Below are positions 56,170 to 64,000 of a stretch of DNA of 64,000 nucleotides, in pieces (positions within the stretch are counted from its first letter, which is position 1; each line of letters begins with the position of its first letter). Made by a program: the position numbers and the translations under genes. The notes below the pieces were generated by a model. The model did no database searches and was not told the origin of the DNA. It saw only the letters and a list, made by a program, of their open reading frames with translations. This DNA is from Trichobilharzia regenti (taxonomy: Eukaryota; Platyhelminthes; Trematoda; Strigeidida; Schistosomatidae). Location of the stretch: NCBI GenBank assembly GCA_944472135.2, contig OX235264.1, forward strand, positions 82,222,319-82,286,318. The letters run 5' to 3'.

Positions 56170-56714
56170 CAAGCTTCTAAAAATTCTCTACCATTCTTGT
56201 TGTTTCCTCTGTCTAGTATTTGAACATTGTCCCAGTCGAATTGATGTCCGTGGCTGTGTGTATGTAGTGATATGAGGGGGTGGATATCATGTCTTTTGAC
56301 GGCTAGCTTATGATCATGGATACGAAGACGAAGGGGACGTCCAATTTGGTCAATGTAGTGTTTTTCGCAGTTGTTACAATTTATTTTGTAGATGATGTTG
56401 GTTTTATCTTCTTTCGCTGTTGAGTCTTTTGGTTGACATAGAATTGAGTGAAGCGACTTTGTTGGTTTGTGTACGACGTCAATTCCTAAAGGTTTGAAGA
56501 GTCTTGTAGTGATTTCTGAGATATCCTTTATATATGGTAAGGCGATTTTCTTTGTGCTTTCCTTGGGGGCTCTTGGTTTGATAGGTTGACTTGGGGGTAT
56601 ATGTCTTTTGATGAAATTCCGTGGATATCCATTCTTTTGGAAGACGTCTATGAGATATTTTTCTTCAATTTTCCTTAAGGTGGGAGTGCTGCAATGAGTC
56701 CTTGCCCTCTTCAA
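55935..56714 (-). pseudogene. Penelope-like C-terminus with GIY-YIG, fused to copy B
   Basis: A 259-codon frame. The first part reads LIDVFQKNGYPRNFI, the linker before the endonuclease. The GIY-YIG nuclease follows: IIYKINCNNC with the zinc Cys pair, HYIDQIGRPLRLRIHDHK (active-site Arg and His), and REFLEAW at its end. In HYIDQIG an Asp stands where the family normally has the Gly of YIG, so catalysis may be impaired. From about codon 190 the frame runs on into the N-terminal part of L2/Rex1-like copy B (DYVPSIIFKKCSDIL), an in-frame junction created by insertion. The same junction occurs at 63033-63812. Confidence 0.82.
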
Positions 56715-56869
56715 TAGTGTTTGTATGCAATTCCTTTTGTGTGTTATTGGATTGTCGCTGTTGTTGTAGTTCAGGATTCGGTCTGTGTGAGTTGATTTTC
56801 TATAAACTTGAGTTTCTAATTACCCTGTGATTGTTGATGTCGTTGAAGACGTTTATTAAGTTGTCAGTT

Positions 56870-57109
56870 TTATCTAACTCGTTTCTTTTGATTATTACAA
56901 AATGTGTCGTCGACGTAACTTATCCAAATCTTGGGTTCGATCTTTGGTAGAATTATGTTTTCAAGCCTTTGCATTACTGCTTCTGCAATCAAACCTGATA
57001 TTGGCGATCCCACGGGTGTTCCTTTGACTTGCTCATATATTTGGCCGTTGAATTGGAAGTATGTTGTTAGGCATAGGTTTATGCATTCCATCCAGCTTGT
57101 GTGTTGCAT
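56870..57109 (-). pseudogene. Penelope-like RT, catalytic part (left arm)
   Basis: An 80-codon frame with YFQFNGQIYEQVKG, then GSPISGLIAEAVM and WISYVDDTF, matching motifs B and C of Penelope-like RT (YVDD intact). After the DD the frame is broken, and the expected FLD region is missing. It lies next to the 5' end of element A, which separates it from the N-terminal RT half. Confidence 0.82.
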
Positions 57110-57157
57110 TTTTGATTGTTGTGGAAGGTGTTCGTCGTTGCTAAGTAATGCTCCATA

Positions 57158-58943
57158 CCTGCATATGTTCTAAAACAATGTGCAGATGCTTTATGTTTTC
57201 CTCTAACTAATATCCTAAATGCTTCTTTCTCCGAAAACGTTGTACCTGTTCCATGGAAAGACATTAAAATAGTCCCTGTCCCTAAACCTGGAAATAGCAA
57301 GAACGTAAAGTTCAGACCCATCGCCATCACTTCCCCGTTTCTAAAGCTCATGGAAAAACTAGTACTTCTTAAACTCGAACCCTCCCTGAAAAGCTTCGAA
57401 GACCCCAAACAATTTGCCTACAGACAGGGTAGGAGCACCTTAGACGCTGCAGCCGTCTTACACAACAGTATTATCTCATCATTAGACAAAGGTGCCAAAT
57501 ATGTCCGCTGCACGTTTCTTGACTTTACTTCTGCTTTCGACTCTGTACCTAGAAGTCTCTTGCTAAATAAGCTCTCCATGACACAAACCGAGTCCTGGGT
57601 CACTAACTGGTTGCATTCCTACTTTTCAAACAGAATGCAGTACACCGTATACAAAGGCCAATCCTCCTCTGCTGTGCTCACAGAAGCTGGTGTCCCCCAA
57701 GGTGCTGTACTCTCCCCACTTCTCTTTTCTTTCTTCCTACATGACCTACCGTCTTCAAATGACATTAACTTTGTCAAATATGCTGATGACCTAACTGTAT
57801 CTTTGCCTGTCAAATGTCAAAGTGACTGCTCTAAACTAAATGGCTTCTTATCGGAAATTAGCCAATGGTCCAAGGAAAACGGTCTAACCTTAAACCCCTC
57901 CAAATGCCAAACAGTTAATTTCACCCTTAGGCATAAATCTGACCTAAACAAACTGGTTAGCACTCACGAGGTGTGCAACATAGATGGCAGTGAAATAGAA
58001 ACCAAGTCGGAAATTAAATACCTAGGCGTCACTTTATCTTCTGATCTTTCCTGGTCGTCTCATATCTTGACGATTTCCAAGAAAATATACCGTCTTACCT
58101 TCTACATCAAGAAGTTAAGACATTCTGGTGTAACCCAACCCTTACTCTTACAATTTGTTAACTCCCGTATTCTGCCTATTATTCTCTATTGCTCCCCCTT
58201 AGTCTTTCCTGGGCTATTGAAGAAAGACTATACCTTATTACGTAGGATGTTAAAGGTTGTCAGCAGGGTAAGCAGTTTGCCACTTAGCCAGCTTGTTAAT
58301 ATTCTGGTGGACAGGCATATGGACTCATGTGAAAAATGGGCGAAATCCATTTTATCTGACTCACAACACCCTCTACATTCACAACTCTCCCCATGTATCT
58401 CTTCAGGGAAAACAAGAAGCCTATATAGGAAACTATATGCCCGCACTAGTAAGTACAAAAACTCATCCATACCCTACCTAGCCCGTGTTCTGTGCGATAA
58501 AGACTGCATCAGGCATGAAACCTTTAACTTATTAAATAGTCAGTAGAACCAATGGATCTCGTCTTTCCAACTCACATCATTTATAGGTACAACGTTTTCT
58601 CGCTCTTCATTCTGTATTTATTTTTGTTATGTGCTGTTTTGTTTCTCTCTTCCTTGCAAACTCTACTTAAAACATTCTTGTTCGTTCTTTCACACTCTGT
58701 ATATCTCGACCATTTTGCTATCGCTTACGCCAGTAAATATGCTAGTAGTATCTACTTTTCTAACACCTTCAGACACTTTAATTTTGGCTTTACTACCGAC
58801 ATACTAACATGTTGTTGAGATAACTTTAATCTATGTAGAACTTTATTTATTGTTAATGTAAAAAACTGGATGCAATATTGTAGTAAAATGCTGAGAATTC
58901 CATTCTGTATCACAAGTACTGATTTGGAATAAAGCTTATGTTA
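57158..58943 (+). mobile_element. L2/Rex1-like element, copy A (left arm)
   Basis: A 5'-truncated retrotransposon on the + strand inserted between RT motif A and motif B of the Penelope-like element. It starts near 57158 (CCTGCATATGTTC) and ends near 58943 with GGAATAAAGCTTATGTTATG. Its mirror image is at 60804-62589 (-). Confidence 0.78.
57350..58546 (+). CDS. L2/Rex1-like reverse transcriptase, copy A (left arm)
   Basis: A 398-codon open frame, itself open upstream to about 57160. Motifs: FAYRQGRSTLDAAAVL, FLDFTSAFDSVPRS (motif A), VPQGAVLSPLLF (motif B), KYADDLTVS (motif C), YLGVTLSSDLSW, and a C-terminal LARVLCDKD block. Everything N-terminal of the RT is missing, as expected for a truncated insertion, so it cannot retrotranspose by itself. 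The frame is unbroken, which fits a relatively recent insertion. Confidence 0.85.
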   Translation: MEKLVLLKLEPSLKSFEDPKQFAYRQGRSTLDAAAVLHNSIISSLDKGAKYVRCTFLDFTSAFDSVPRSLLLNKLSMTQTESWVTNWLHSYFSNRMQYTVYKGQSSSAVLTEAGVPQGAVLSPLLFSFFLHDLPSSNDINFVKYADDLTVSLPVKCQSDCSKLNGFLSEISQWSKENGLTLNPSKCQTVNFTLRHKSDLNKLVSTHEVCNIDGSEIETKSEIKYLGVTLSSDLSWSSHILTISKKIYRLTFYIKKLRHSGVTQPLLLQFVNSRILPIILYCSPLVFPGLLKKDYTLLRRMLKVVSRVSSLPLSQLVNILVDRHMDSCEKWAKSILSDSQHPLHSQLSPCISSGKTRSLYRKLYARTSKYKNSSIPYLARVLCDKDCIRHETFNLLNSQ

Positions 58944-59252
58944 TGTTTTGCTAGTTTCTGTCCGATTGAGATATATAATGCTGTGACGTCGAAGGATATC
59001 ATTATTTCCTTGTTCATCTATTTGGCTGCCTCTGATTTCCTCTGGGAATTGGATAGCAGAGTTGATCACAAGATTCCGTCTGGTGTTTTAGTTTTCTGTA
59101 TAATTCTTTGGATAAATTATATGTTGGAGTTCCTGGGAGTGATACACAATTGGTCGTAACAGGATATTTGGCTTGTGTATTTTGGGTTTCCCGTAGAACC
59201 GGGGTAGGACTGGTCCATTGGATTTCATTCGCCATTGGTCTTGTTTTGTGAT

Positions 59253-59945
59253 CTATCCAGTTTTGGTGAGCTTGTTTAAGGTCCTTTGGATGCGATTGTC
59301 CAGTGTTTGTATGAGATTTGTTGAGAGTTGTTGATATACATCCTCGTCTTTGAGTAGTTCTTCAGCTTTCTTGGTGTATTCTTCTCTGTCCATGACTACT
59401 ATTGTTCTTCCTTTGTCGGCTGGTAGAATGACGATGTCTTTCTCATTTTTCATCTTTTTGAGGGCCTTTAGTTCTTGAGAGTTCAGTTGTGTGTGTTGTT
59501 TTTTCTGTTTGACCATTGGTACAATTGTTTGGCGTATCTCTTTCTGTGTTTCCTTGTTCAAGTTTGATGATTTGAGTAATCATTCAAGGGCAGCGAAGAA
59601 ATCAGTTTTCGAAGCATCTCCGGTATTGTAGTTTAATCCTTTTTGTAGTAGTTGTTGTTCCATTTTTGATAGTGGTTCTTTTGATACGTTGACTACGCAG
59701 TCTATAGGTGTATTGTCTGGTTGTTGTTTTCTAATCTTGGCTAGCTTGGTTTTGAGGACTTTTCGTCTTTGTTCTCTGTGTTTTCTACTTGACAATGTAA
59801 TTGTGTTGATCAGCGTTGACAGGTGTTCCTGGTTGAAGGTTTTCTGTAGTTTTACTTTTTGGATATCCACTATTTGTTGATTCGATAGTGTGCGTCCGTA
59901 ATCAATAATTTGAGTTCCACATTGTTCGACCAACTTCCATCCCAT
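59253..59945 (-). pseudogene. Penelope-like pol, N-terminal region (left)
   Basis: Two frames, 59945-59580 and 59561-59253, separated by a stop or frameshift. They read LSKMEQQLLQKGLNYNTG (the conserved NLS...LLSKGL-like block) and LKKMKNEKDIVILPADKGRTIVVMDREEY (the block ahead of RT motif 1). These are hallmark N-terminal motifs of Penelope-like pol. The first frame starts with MGWKLVEQC inside the 270-bp spacer of the palindrome, so it is present only once in full. Confidence 0.8.
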
Positions 59946-60011
59946 TGGGCAGTTGACTGGTGGCCGGTAGGATGGAAATTAGCCGGACGATATGGAAGAC
60001 GAATGATCAAA

Positions 60012-60494
60012 ATTAGAAAACAACAACCAGACAATACACCTATAGACTGCGTAGTCAACGTATCAAAAGAACCACTATCAAAAATGGAACAACAACTACT
60101 ACAAAAAGGATTAAACTACAATACCGGAGATGCTTCGAAAACTGATTTCTTCGCTGCCCTTGAATGATTACTCAAATCATCAAACTTGAACAAGGAAACA
60201 CAGAAAGAGATACGCCAAACAATTGTACCAATGGTCAAACAGAAAAAACAACACACACAACTGAACTCTCAAGAACTAAAGGCCCTCAAAAAGATGAAAA
60301 ATGAGAAAGACATCGTCATTCTACCAGCCGACAAAGGAAGAACAATAGTAGTCATGGACAGAGAAGAATACACCAAGAAAGCTGAAGAACTACTCAAAGA
60401 CGAGGATGTATATCAACAACTCTCAACAAATCTCATACAAACACTGGACAATCGCATCCAAAGGACCTTAAACAAGCTCACCAAAACTGGATAG
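60012..60494 (+). pseudogene. Penelope-like pol, N-terminal region (right arm)
   Basis: Mirror of 59253-59735. The frames at 60020-60167 and 60186-60494 carry the same LSKMEQQLLQKGL and DIVILPADKGRT blocks. The first 70 or so residues found in the left copy are absent because they lie in the spacer. Downstream (to about 60803), a frame-shifted PRFYGKPKIHKPN block marks the RT entry. Confidence 0.8.
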
Positions 60495-60803
60495 ATCACA
60501 AAACAAGACCAATGGCGAACGAAATCCAATGGACCAGTCCTACCCCGGTTCTACGGGAAACCCAAAATACACAAGCCAAATATCCTGTTACGACCAATTG
60601 TGTATCACTCCCAGGAACTCCAACATATAATTTATCCAAAGAATTATACAGAAAACTAAAACACCAGACGGAATCTTGTGATCAACTCTGCTATCCAATT
60701 CCCAGAGGAAATCAGAGGCAGCCAAATAGATGAACAAGGAAATAATGATATCCTTCGACGTCACAGCATTATATATCTCAATCGGACAGAAACTAGCAAA
60801 ACA

Positions 60804-62589
60804 TAACATAAGCTTTATTCCAAATCAGTACTTGTGATACAGAATGGAATTCTCAGCATTTTACTACAATATTGCATCCAGTTTTTTACATTAACAATAA
60901 ATAAAGTTCTACATAGATTAAAGTTATCTCAACAACATGTTAGTATGTCGGTAGTAAAGCCAAAATTAAAGTGTCTGAAGGTGTTAGAAAAGTAGATACT
61001 ACTAGCATATTTACTGGCGTAAGCGATAGCAAAATGGTCGAGATATACAGAGTGTGAAAGAACGAACAAGAATGTTTTAAGTAGAGTTTGCAAGGAAGAG
61101 AGAAACAAAACAGCACATAACAAAAATAAATACAGAATGAAGAGCGAGAAAACGTTGTACCTATAAATGATGTGAGTTGGAAAGACGAGATCCATTGGTT
61201 CTACTGACTATTTAATAAGTTAAAGGTTTCATGCCTGATGCAGTCTTTATCGCACAGAACACGGGCTAGGTAGGGTATGGATGAGTTTTTGTACTTACTA
61301 GTGCGGGCATATAGTTTCCTATATAGGCTTCTTGTTTTCCCTGAAGAGATACATGGGGAGAGTTGTGAATGTAGAGGGTGTTGTGAGTCAGATAAAATGG
61401 ATTTCGCCCATTTTTCACATGAGTCCATATGCCTGTCCACCAGAATATTAACAAGCTGGCTAAGTGGCAAACTGCTTACCCTGCTGACAACCTTTAACAT
61501 CCTACGTAATAAGGTATAGTCTTTCTTCAATAGCCCAGGAAAGACTAAGGGGGAGCAATAGAGAATAATAGGCAGAATACGGGAGTTAACAAATTGTAAG
61601 AGTAAGGGTTGGGTTACACCAGAATGTCTTAACTTCTTGATGTAGAAGGTAAGACGGTATATTTTCTTGGAAATCGTCAAGATATGAGACGACCAGGAAA
61701 GATCAGAAGATAAAGTGACGCCTAGGTATTTAATTTCCGACTTGGTTTCTATTTCACTGCCATCTATGTTGCACACCTCGTGAGTGCTAACCAGTTTGTT
61801 TAGGTCAGATTTATGCCTAAGGGTGAAATTAACTGTTTGGCATTTGGAGGGGTTTAAGGTTAGACCGTTTTCCTTGGACCATTGGCTAATTTCCGATAAG
61901 AAGCCATTTAGTTTAGAGCAGTCACTTTGACATTTGACAGGCAAAGATACAGTTAGGTCATCAGCATATTTGACAAAGTTAATGTCATTTGAAGACGGTA
62001 GGTCATGTAGGAAGAAAGAAAAGAGAAGTGGGGAGAGTACAGCACCTTGGGGGACACCAGCTTCTGTGAGCACAGCAGAGGAGGATTGGCCTTTGTATAC
62101 GGTGTACTGCATTCTGTTTGAAAAGTAGGAATGCAACCAGTTAGTGACCCAGGACTCGGTTTGTGTCATGGAGAGCTTATTTAGCAAGAGACTTCTAGGT
62201 ACAGAGTCGAAAGCAGAAGTAAAGTCAAGAAACGTGCAGCGGACATATTTGGCACCTTTGTCTAATGATGAGATAATACTGTTGTGTAAGACGGCTGCAG
62301 CGTCTAAGGTGCTCCTACCCTGTCTGTAGGCAAATTGTTTGGGGTCTTCGAAGCTTTTCAGGGAGGGTTCGAGTTTAAGAAGTACTAGTTTTTCCATGAG
62401 CTTTAGAAACGGGGAAGTGATGGCGATGGGTCTGAACTTTACGTTCTTGCTATTTCCAGGTTTAGGGACAGGGACTATTTTAATGTCTTTCCATGGAACA
62501 GGTACAACGTTTTCGGAGAAAGAAGCATTTAGGATATTAGTTAGAGGAAAACATAAAGCATCTGCACATTGTTTTAGAACATATGCAGG
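60804..62589 (-). mobile_element. L2/Rex1-like element, copy A (right arm)
   Basis: Mirror image of 57158-58943, inserted at the same site of the Penelope-like RT. The RT frame 61201-62397 is identical in translation to 57350-58546. The shared insertion position shows that the inverted duplication came after this insertion. Confidence 0.85.
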
Positions 62590-62637
62590 TATGGAGCATT
62601 ACTTAGCAACGACGAACACCTTCCACAACAATCAAAA

Positions 62638-62877
62638 ATGCAACACACAAGCTGGATGGAATGCATAAACCTATGCCTAACAACATACTTCCAATTCAAC
62701 GGCCAAATATATGAGCAAGTCAAAGGAACACCCGTGGGATCGCCAATATCAGGTTTGATTGCAGAAGCAGTAATGCAAAGGCTTGAAAACATAATTCTAC
62801 CAAAGATCAAACCCAAGATTTGGATAAGTTACGTCGACGACACATTTTGTAATAATCAAAAGAAACGAGTTAGATAA
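62638..62877 (+). pseudogene. Penelope-like RT, catalytic part (right arm)
   Basis: Mirror of 56870-57109 with one amino-acid difference (Lys for Glu in the LPKI-x-PKIW segment), due to the base difference at 62809. Same YVDDTF motif. Confidence 0.85.
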
Positions 62878-63032
62878 AACTGACAACTTAATAAACGTCT
62901 TCAACGACATCAACAATCACAGGGTAATTAGAAACTCAAGTTTATAGAAAATCAACTCACACAGACCGAATCCTGAACTACAACAACAGCGACAATCCAA
63001 TAACACACAAAAGGAATTGCATACAAACACTA

Positions 63033-63812
63033 TTGAAGAGGGCAAGGACTCATTGCAGCACTCCCACCTTAAGGAAAATTGAAGAAAAATATCTCATAGA
63101 CGTCTTCCAAAAGAATGGATATCCACGGAATTTCATCAAAAGACATATACCCCCAAGTCAACCTATCAAACCAAGAGCCCCCAAGGAAAGCACAAAGAAA
63201 ATCGCCTTACCATATATAAAGGATATCTCAGAAATCACTACAAGACTCTTCAAACCTTTAGGAATTGACGTCGTACACAAACCAACAAAGTCGCTTCACT
63301 CAATTCTATGTCAACCAAAAGACTCAACAGCGAAAGAAGATAAAACCAACATCATCTACAAAATAAATTGTAACAACTGCGAAAAACACTACATTGACCA
63401 AATTGGACGTCCCCTTCGTCTTCGTATCCATGATCATAAGCTAGCCGTCAAAAGACATGATATCCACCCCCTCATATCACTACATACACACAGCCACGGA
63501 CATCAATTCGACTGGGACAATGTTCAAATACTAGACAGAGGAAACAACAAGAATGGTAGAGAATTTTTAGAAGCTTGGCTAGGTCCCGATTATGTACCTA
63601 GTATTATCTTTAAAAAATGTTCTGATATTCTGTGTCACCCTCTCACTGATCTATTTAACAAATCTGTTTCCGATAATATTGTGCCTGCCGTTTGGAAGAA
63701 CATTAAAGTTGTGCCCATACCTAAATCATCCACTGGAACATGTGTCAAATTTAGACCCAATTGCTATTACCTCTCCTTTTTTGAAAACTATGGAGAAATT
63801 ACTTTTGCTTAG
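63033..63812 (+). pseudogene. Penelope-like GIY-YIG region with copy B junction (right arm)
   Basis: Mirror of 55935-56714 with the same 259-codon translation, including the IIYKINCNNC and RIHDHK segments, and the same in-frame junction into L2/Rex1-like copy B at about 63578. The junction and flanks are conserved, supporting duplication of the whole nested locus. Confidence 0.85.
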
Positions 63813-64000
63813 TCTTGTACCTTCGCTTAAATTCTTTAATGACCCTAAACAATTCGCCTATAAGCACAGTAGAAGCACTTTAGATGCAGCTGCCGTCTTA
63901 TATCATAACATTGCTTCCAGTCTAGACAAGGGGGCTAAATTTGTTCGTTGCGCCTTCCTAGACTATACATCTGCTTTCGACTCAGTCCCTAGGGACATCT
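63578..64000 (+). mobile_element. L2/Rex1-like element, copy B (right arm, cut by edge)
   Basis: Mirror of 55747-56169. RT sequence up to FLDYTSAFDSVPRD is visible; the element continues beyond the window. Confidence 0.85.

Larger units (their letters stand above)
53041..60008 (-). mobile_element. Penelope-like element, nested-insertion copy
   Basis: On the minus strand: N-terminal pol (59945-59253), RT pieces (about 59235-58944, then 57109-56870), and the C-terminal RT and GIY-YIG endonuclease (56714-56170). Past element B and the RTE composite comes a 3' region to about 53041 with a hammerhead-like fold. An L2/Rex1-like element A (57158-58943, + strand) separates RT motif A from motif B. 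Element B (54272-56169) interrupts after the GIY-YIG domain. The RTE composite (53281-54150) interrupts the 3' region. An RT-plus-GIY-YIG pol is diagnostic of Penelope-like elements. Frames are broken, so the copy is dead. The 53041 end is an estimate. Confidence 0.78.
55747..64000. repeat. Giant near-perfect inverted repeat (palindrome)
   Basis: Every position x in the left arm (55747-59738) mirrors 119747 - x in the right arm (60009-64000). The coordinates of mirrored open frames match to the base: 55935-56714 with 63033-63812, 57350-58546 with 61201-62397, and 59253-59561 with 60186-60494. Arms of at least 3992 bp flank a 270-bp spacer, and the palindrome is cut by the window edge. The only mismatch I noticed is C at 56938 against A at 62809; I have not compared every base. 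Confidence 0.92.

Noticed and set aside
58552..58818. 88-codon frame after the copy A RT, also mirrored at 60929-61195
   Set aside because: Hydrophobic, Phe/Leu-rich frame within the 3' UTR of the element; no homology that I can recognise. Repeated only because it lies within the palindrome.
59014..59235. 73-codon frame (mirror at 60512-60733)
   Set aside because: It is out of frame with the Penelope-like RT, whose real reading (PRFYGKPKIHKPN) is in another frame of the same strand.
55935..63812. Two independent Penelope-like insertions in opposite orientation
   Set aside because: Both carry the same secondary insertions A and B at identical sites, so they are copies of one locus, not independent events.

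Overview
The window looks like nuclear DNA from a parasitic flatworm, most likely a schistosome-type blood fluke. The evidence is A+T-rich DNA, protein genes with very short introns (29-38 nt), a SINE of the Sm-alpha type carrying a hammerhead ribozyme, and a mixture of CR1-like, RTE-like, L2/Rex1-like, BEL/Pao and Penelope-like retroelements. The assignment rests on family recognition by eye. No database search was run.

Two non-transposon-style genes are visible. One is a spliced gene (eight exons, about 33.9-36.2 kb, + strand) for a protein with a MULE-type transposase core and a C-terminal SWIM zinc finger. Its frame is intact, so it is a candidate domesticated or active transposase. The other is the 5' half of a cytosolic histidyl-tRNA synthetase gene (seven exons, 49.7-52.4 kb, + strand). 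Its remaining exons must lie beyond the right edge, because intron 7 runs at least to 64 kb.

Layout. 0-9.3 kb: noncoding DNA with an RTE fragment, two copies of a tRNA-derived SINE, the hammerhead SINE, and a decayed CR1-like copy. 9.3-14.9 kb: a nearly complete CR1-type element on the minus strand, with a PHD-finger ORF1 and an endonuclease/reverse transcriptase ORF2. 15-21 kb: a third SINE copy and a badly decayed two-ORF element, with members of an LTR-like repeat family at about 16.8 and 21.3 kb. 22-27.3 kb: a 193-bp tandem repeat and a deleted BEL/Pao element. 27.8-32.2 kb: two more LTR-like repeats and an RTE (SR2-like) element. 32.5-33.5 kb: an inverted repeat. 33.9-36.2 kb: the MULE/SWIM gene. 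38.5-41.5 kb: a second BEL/Pao relic. 41.7-46.5 kb: a two-ORF non-LTR element with both frames open. 49.7 kb onward: the HisRS gene.

HisRS intron 7 holds a nest of elements. A Penelope-like element (reverse transcriptase plus GIY-YIG endonuclease) was invaded by two L2/Rex1-like elements and by an RTE-derived composite with an 11-bp target-site duplication. From 55747 to the right edge the sequence is a giant near-perfect inverted repeat: 3992-bp arms visible around a 270-bp spacer centred at 59873.5. Both arms carry the same nested insertions at mirror positions, so the duplication happened after the nesting, or it is a sequencing/assembly fold-back. This is the most striking feature of the window.
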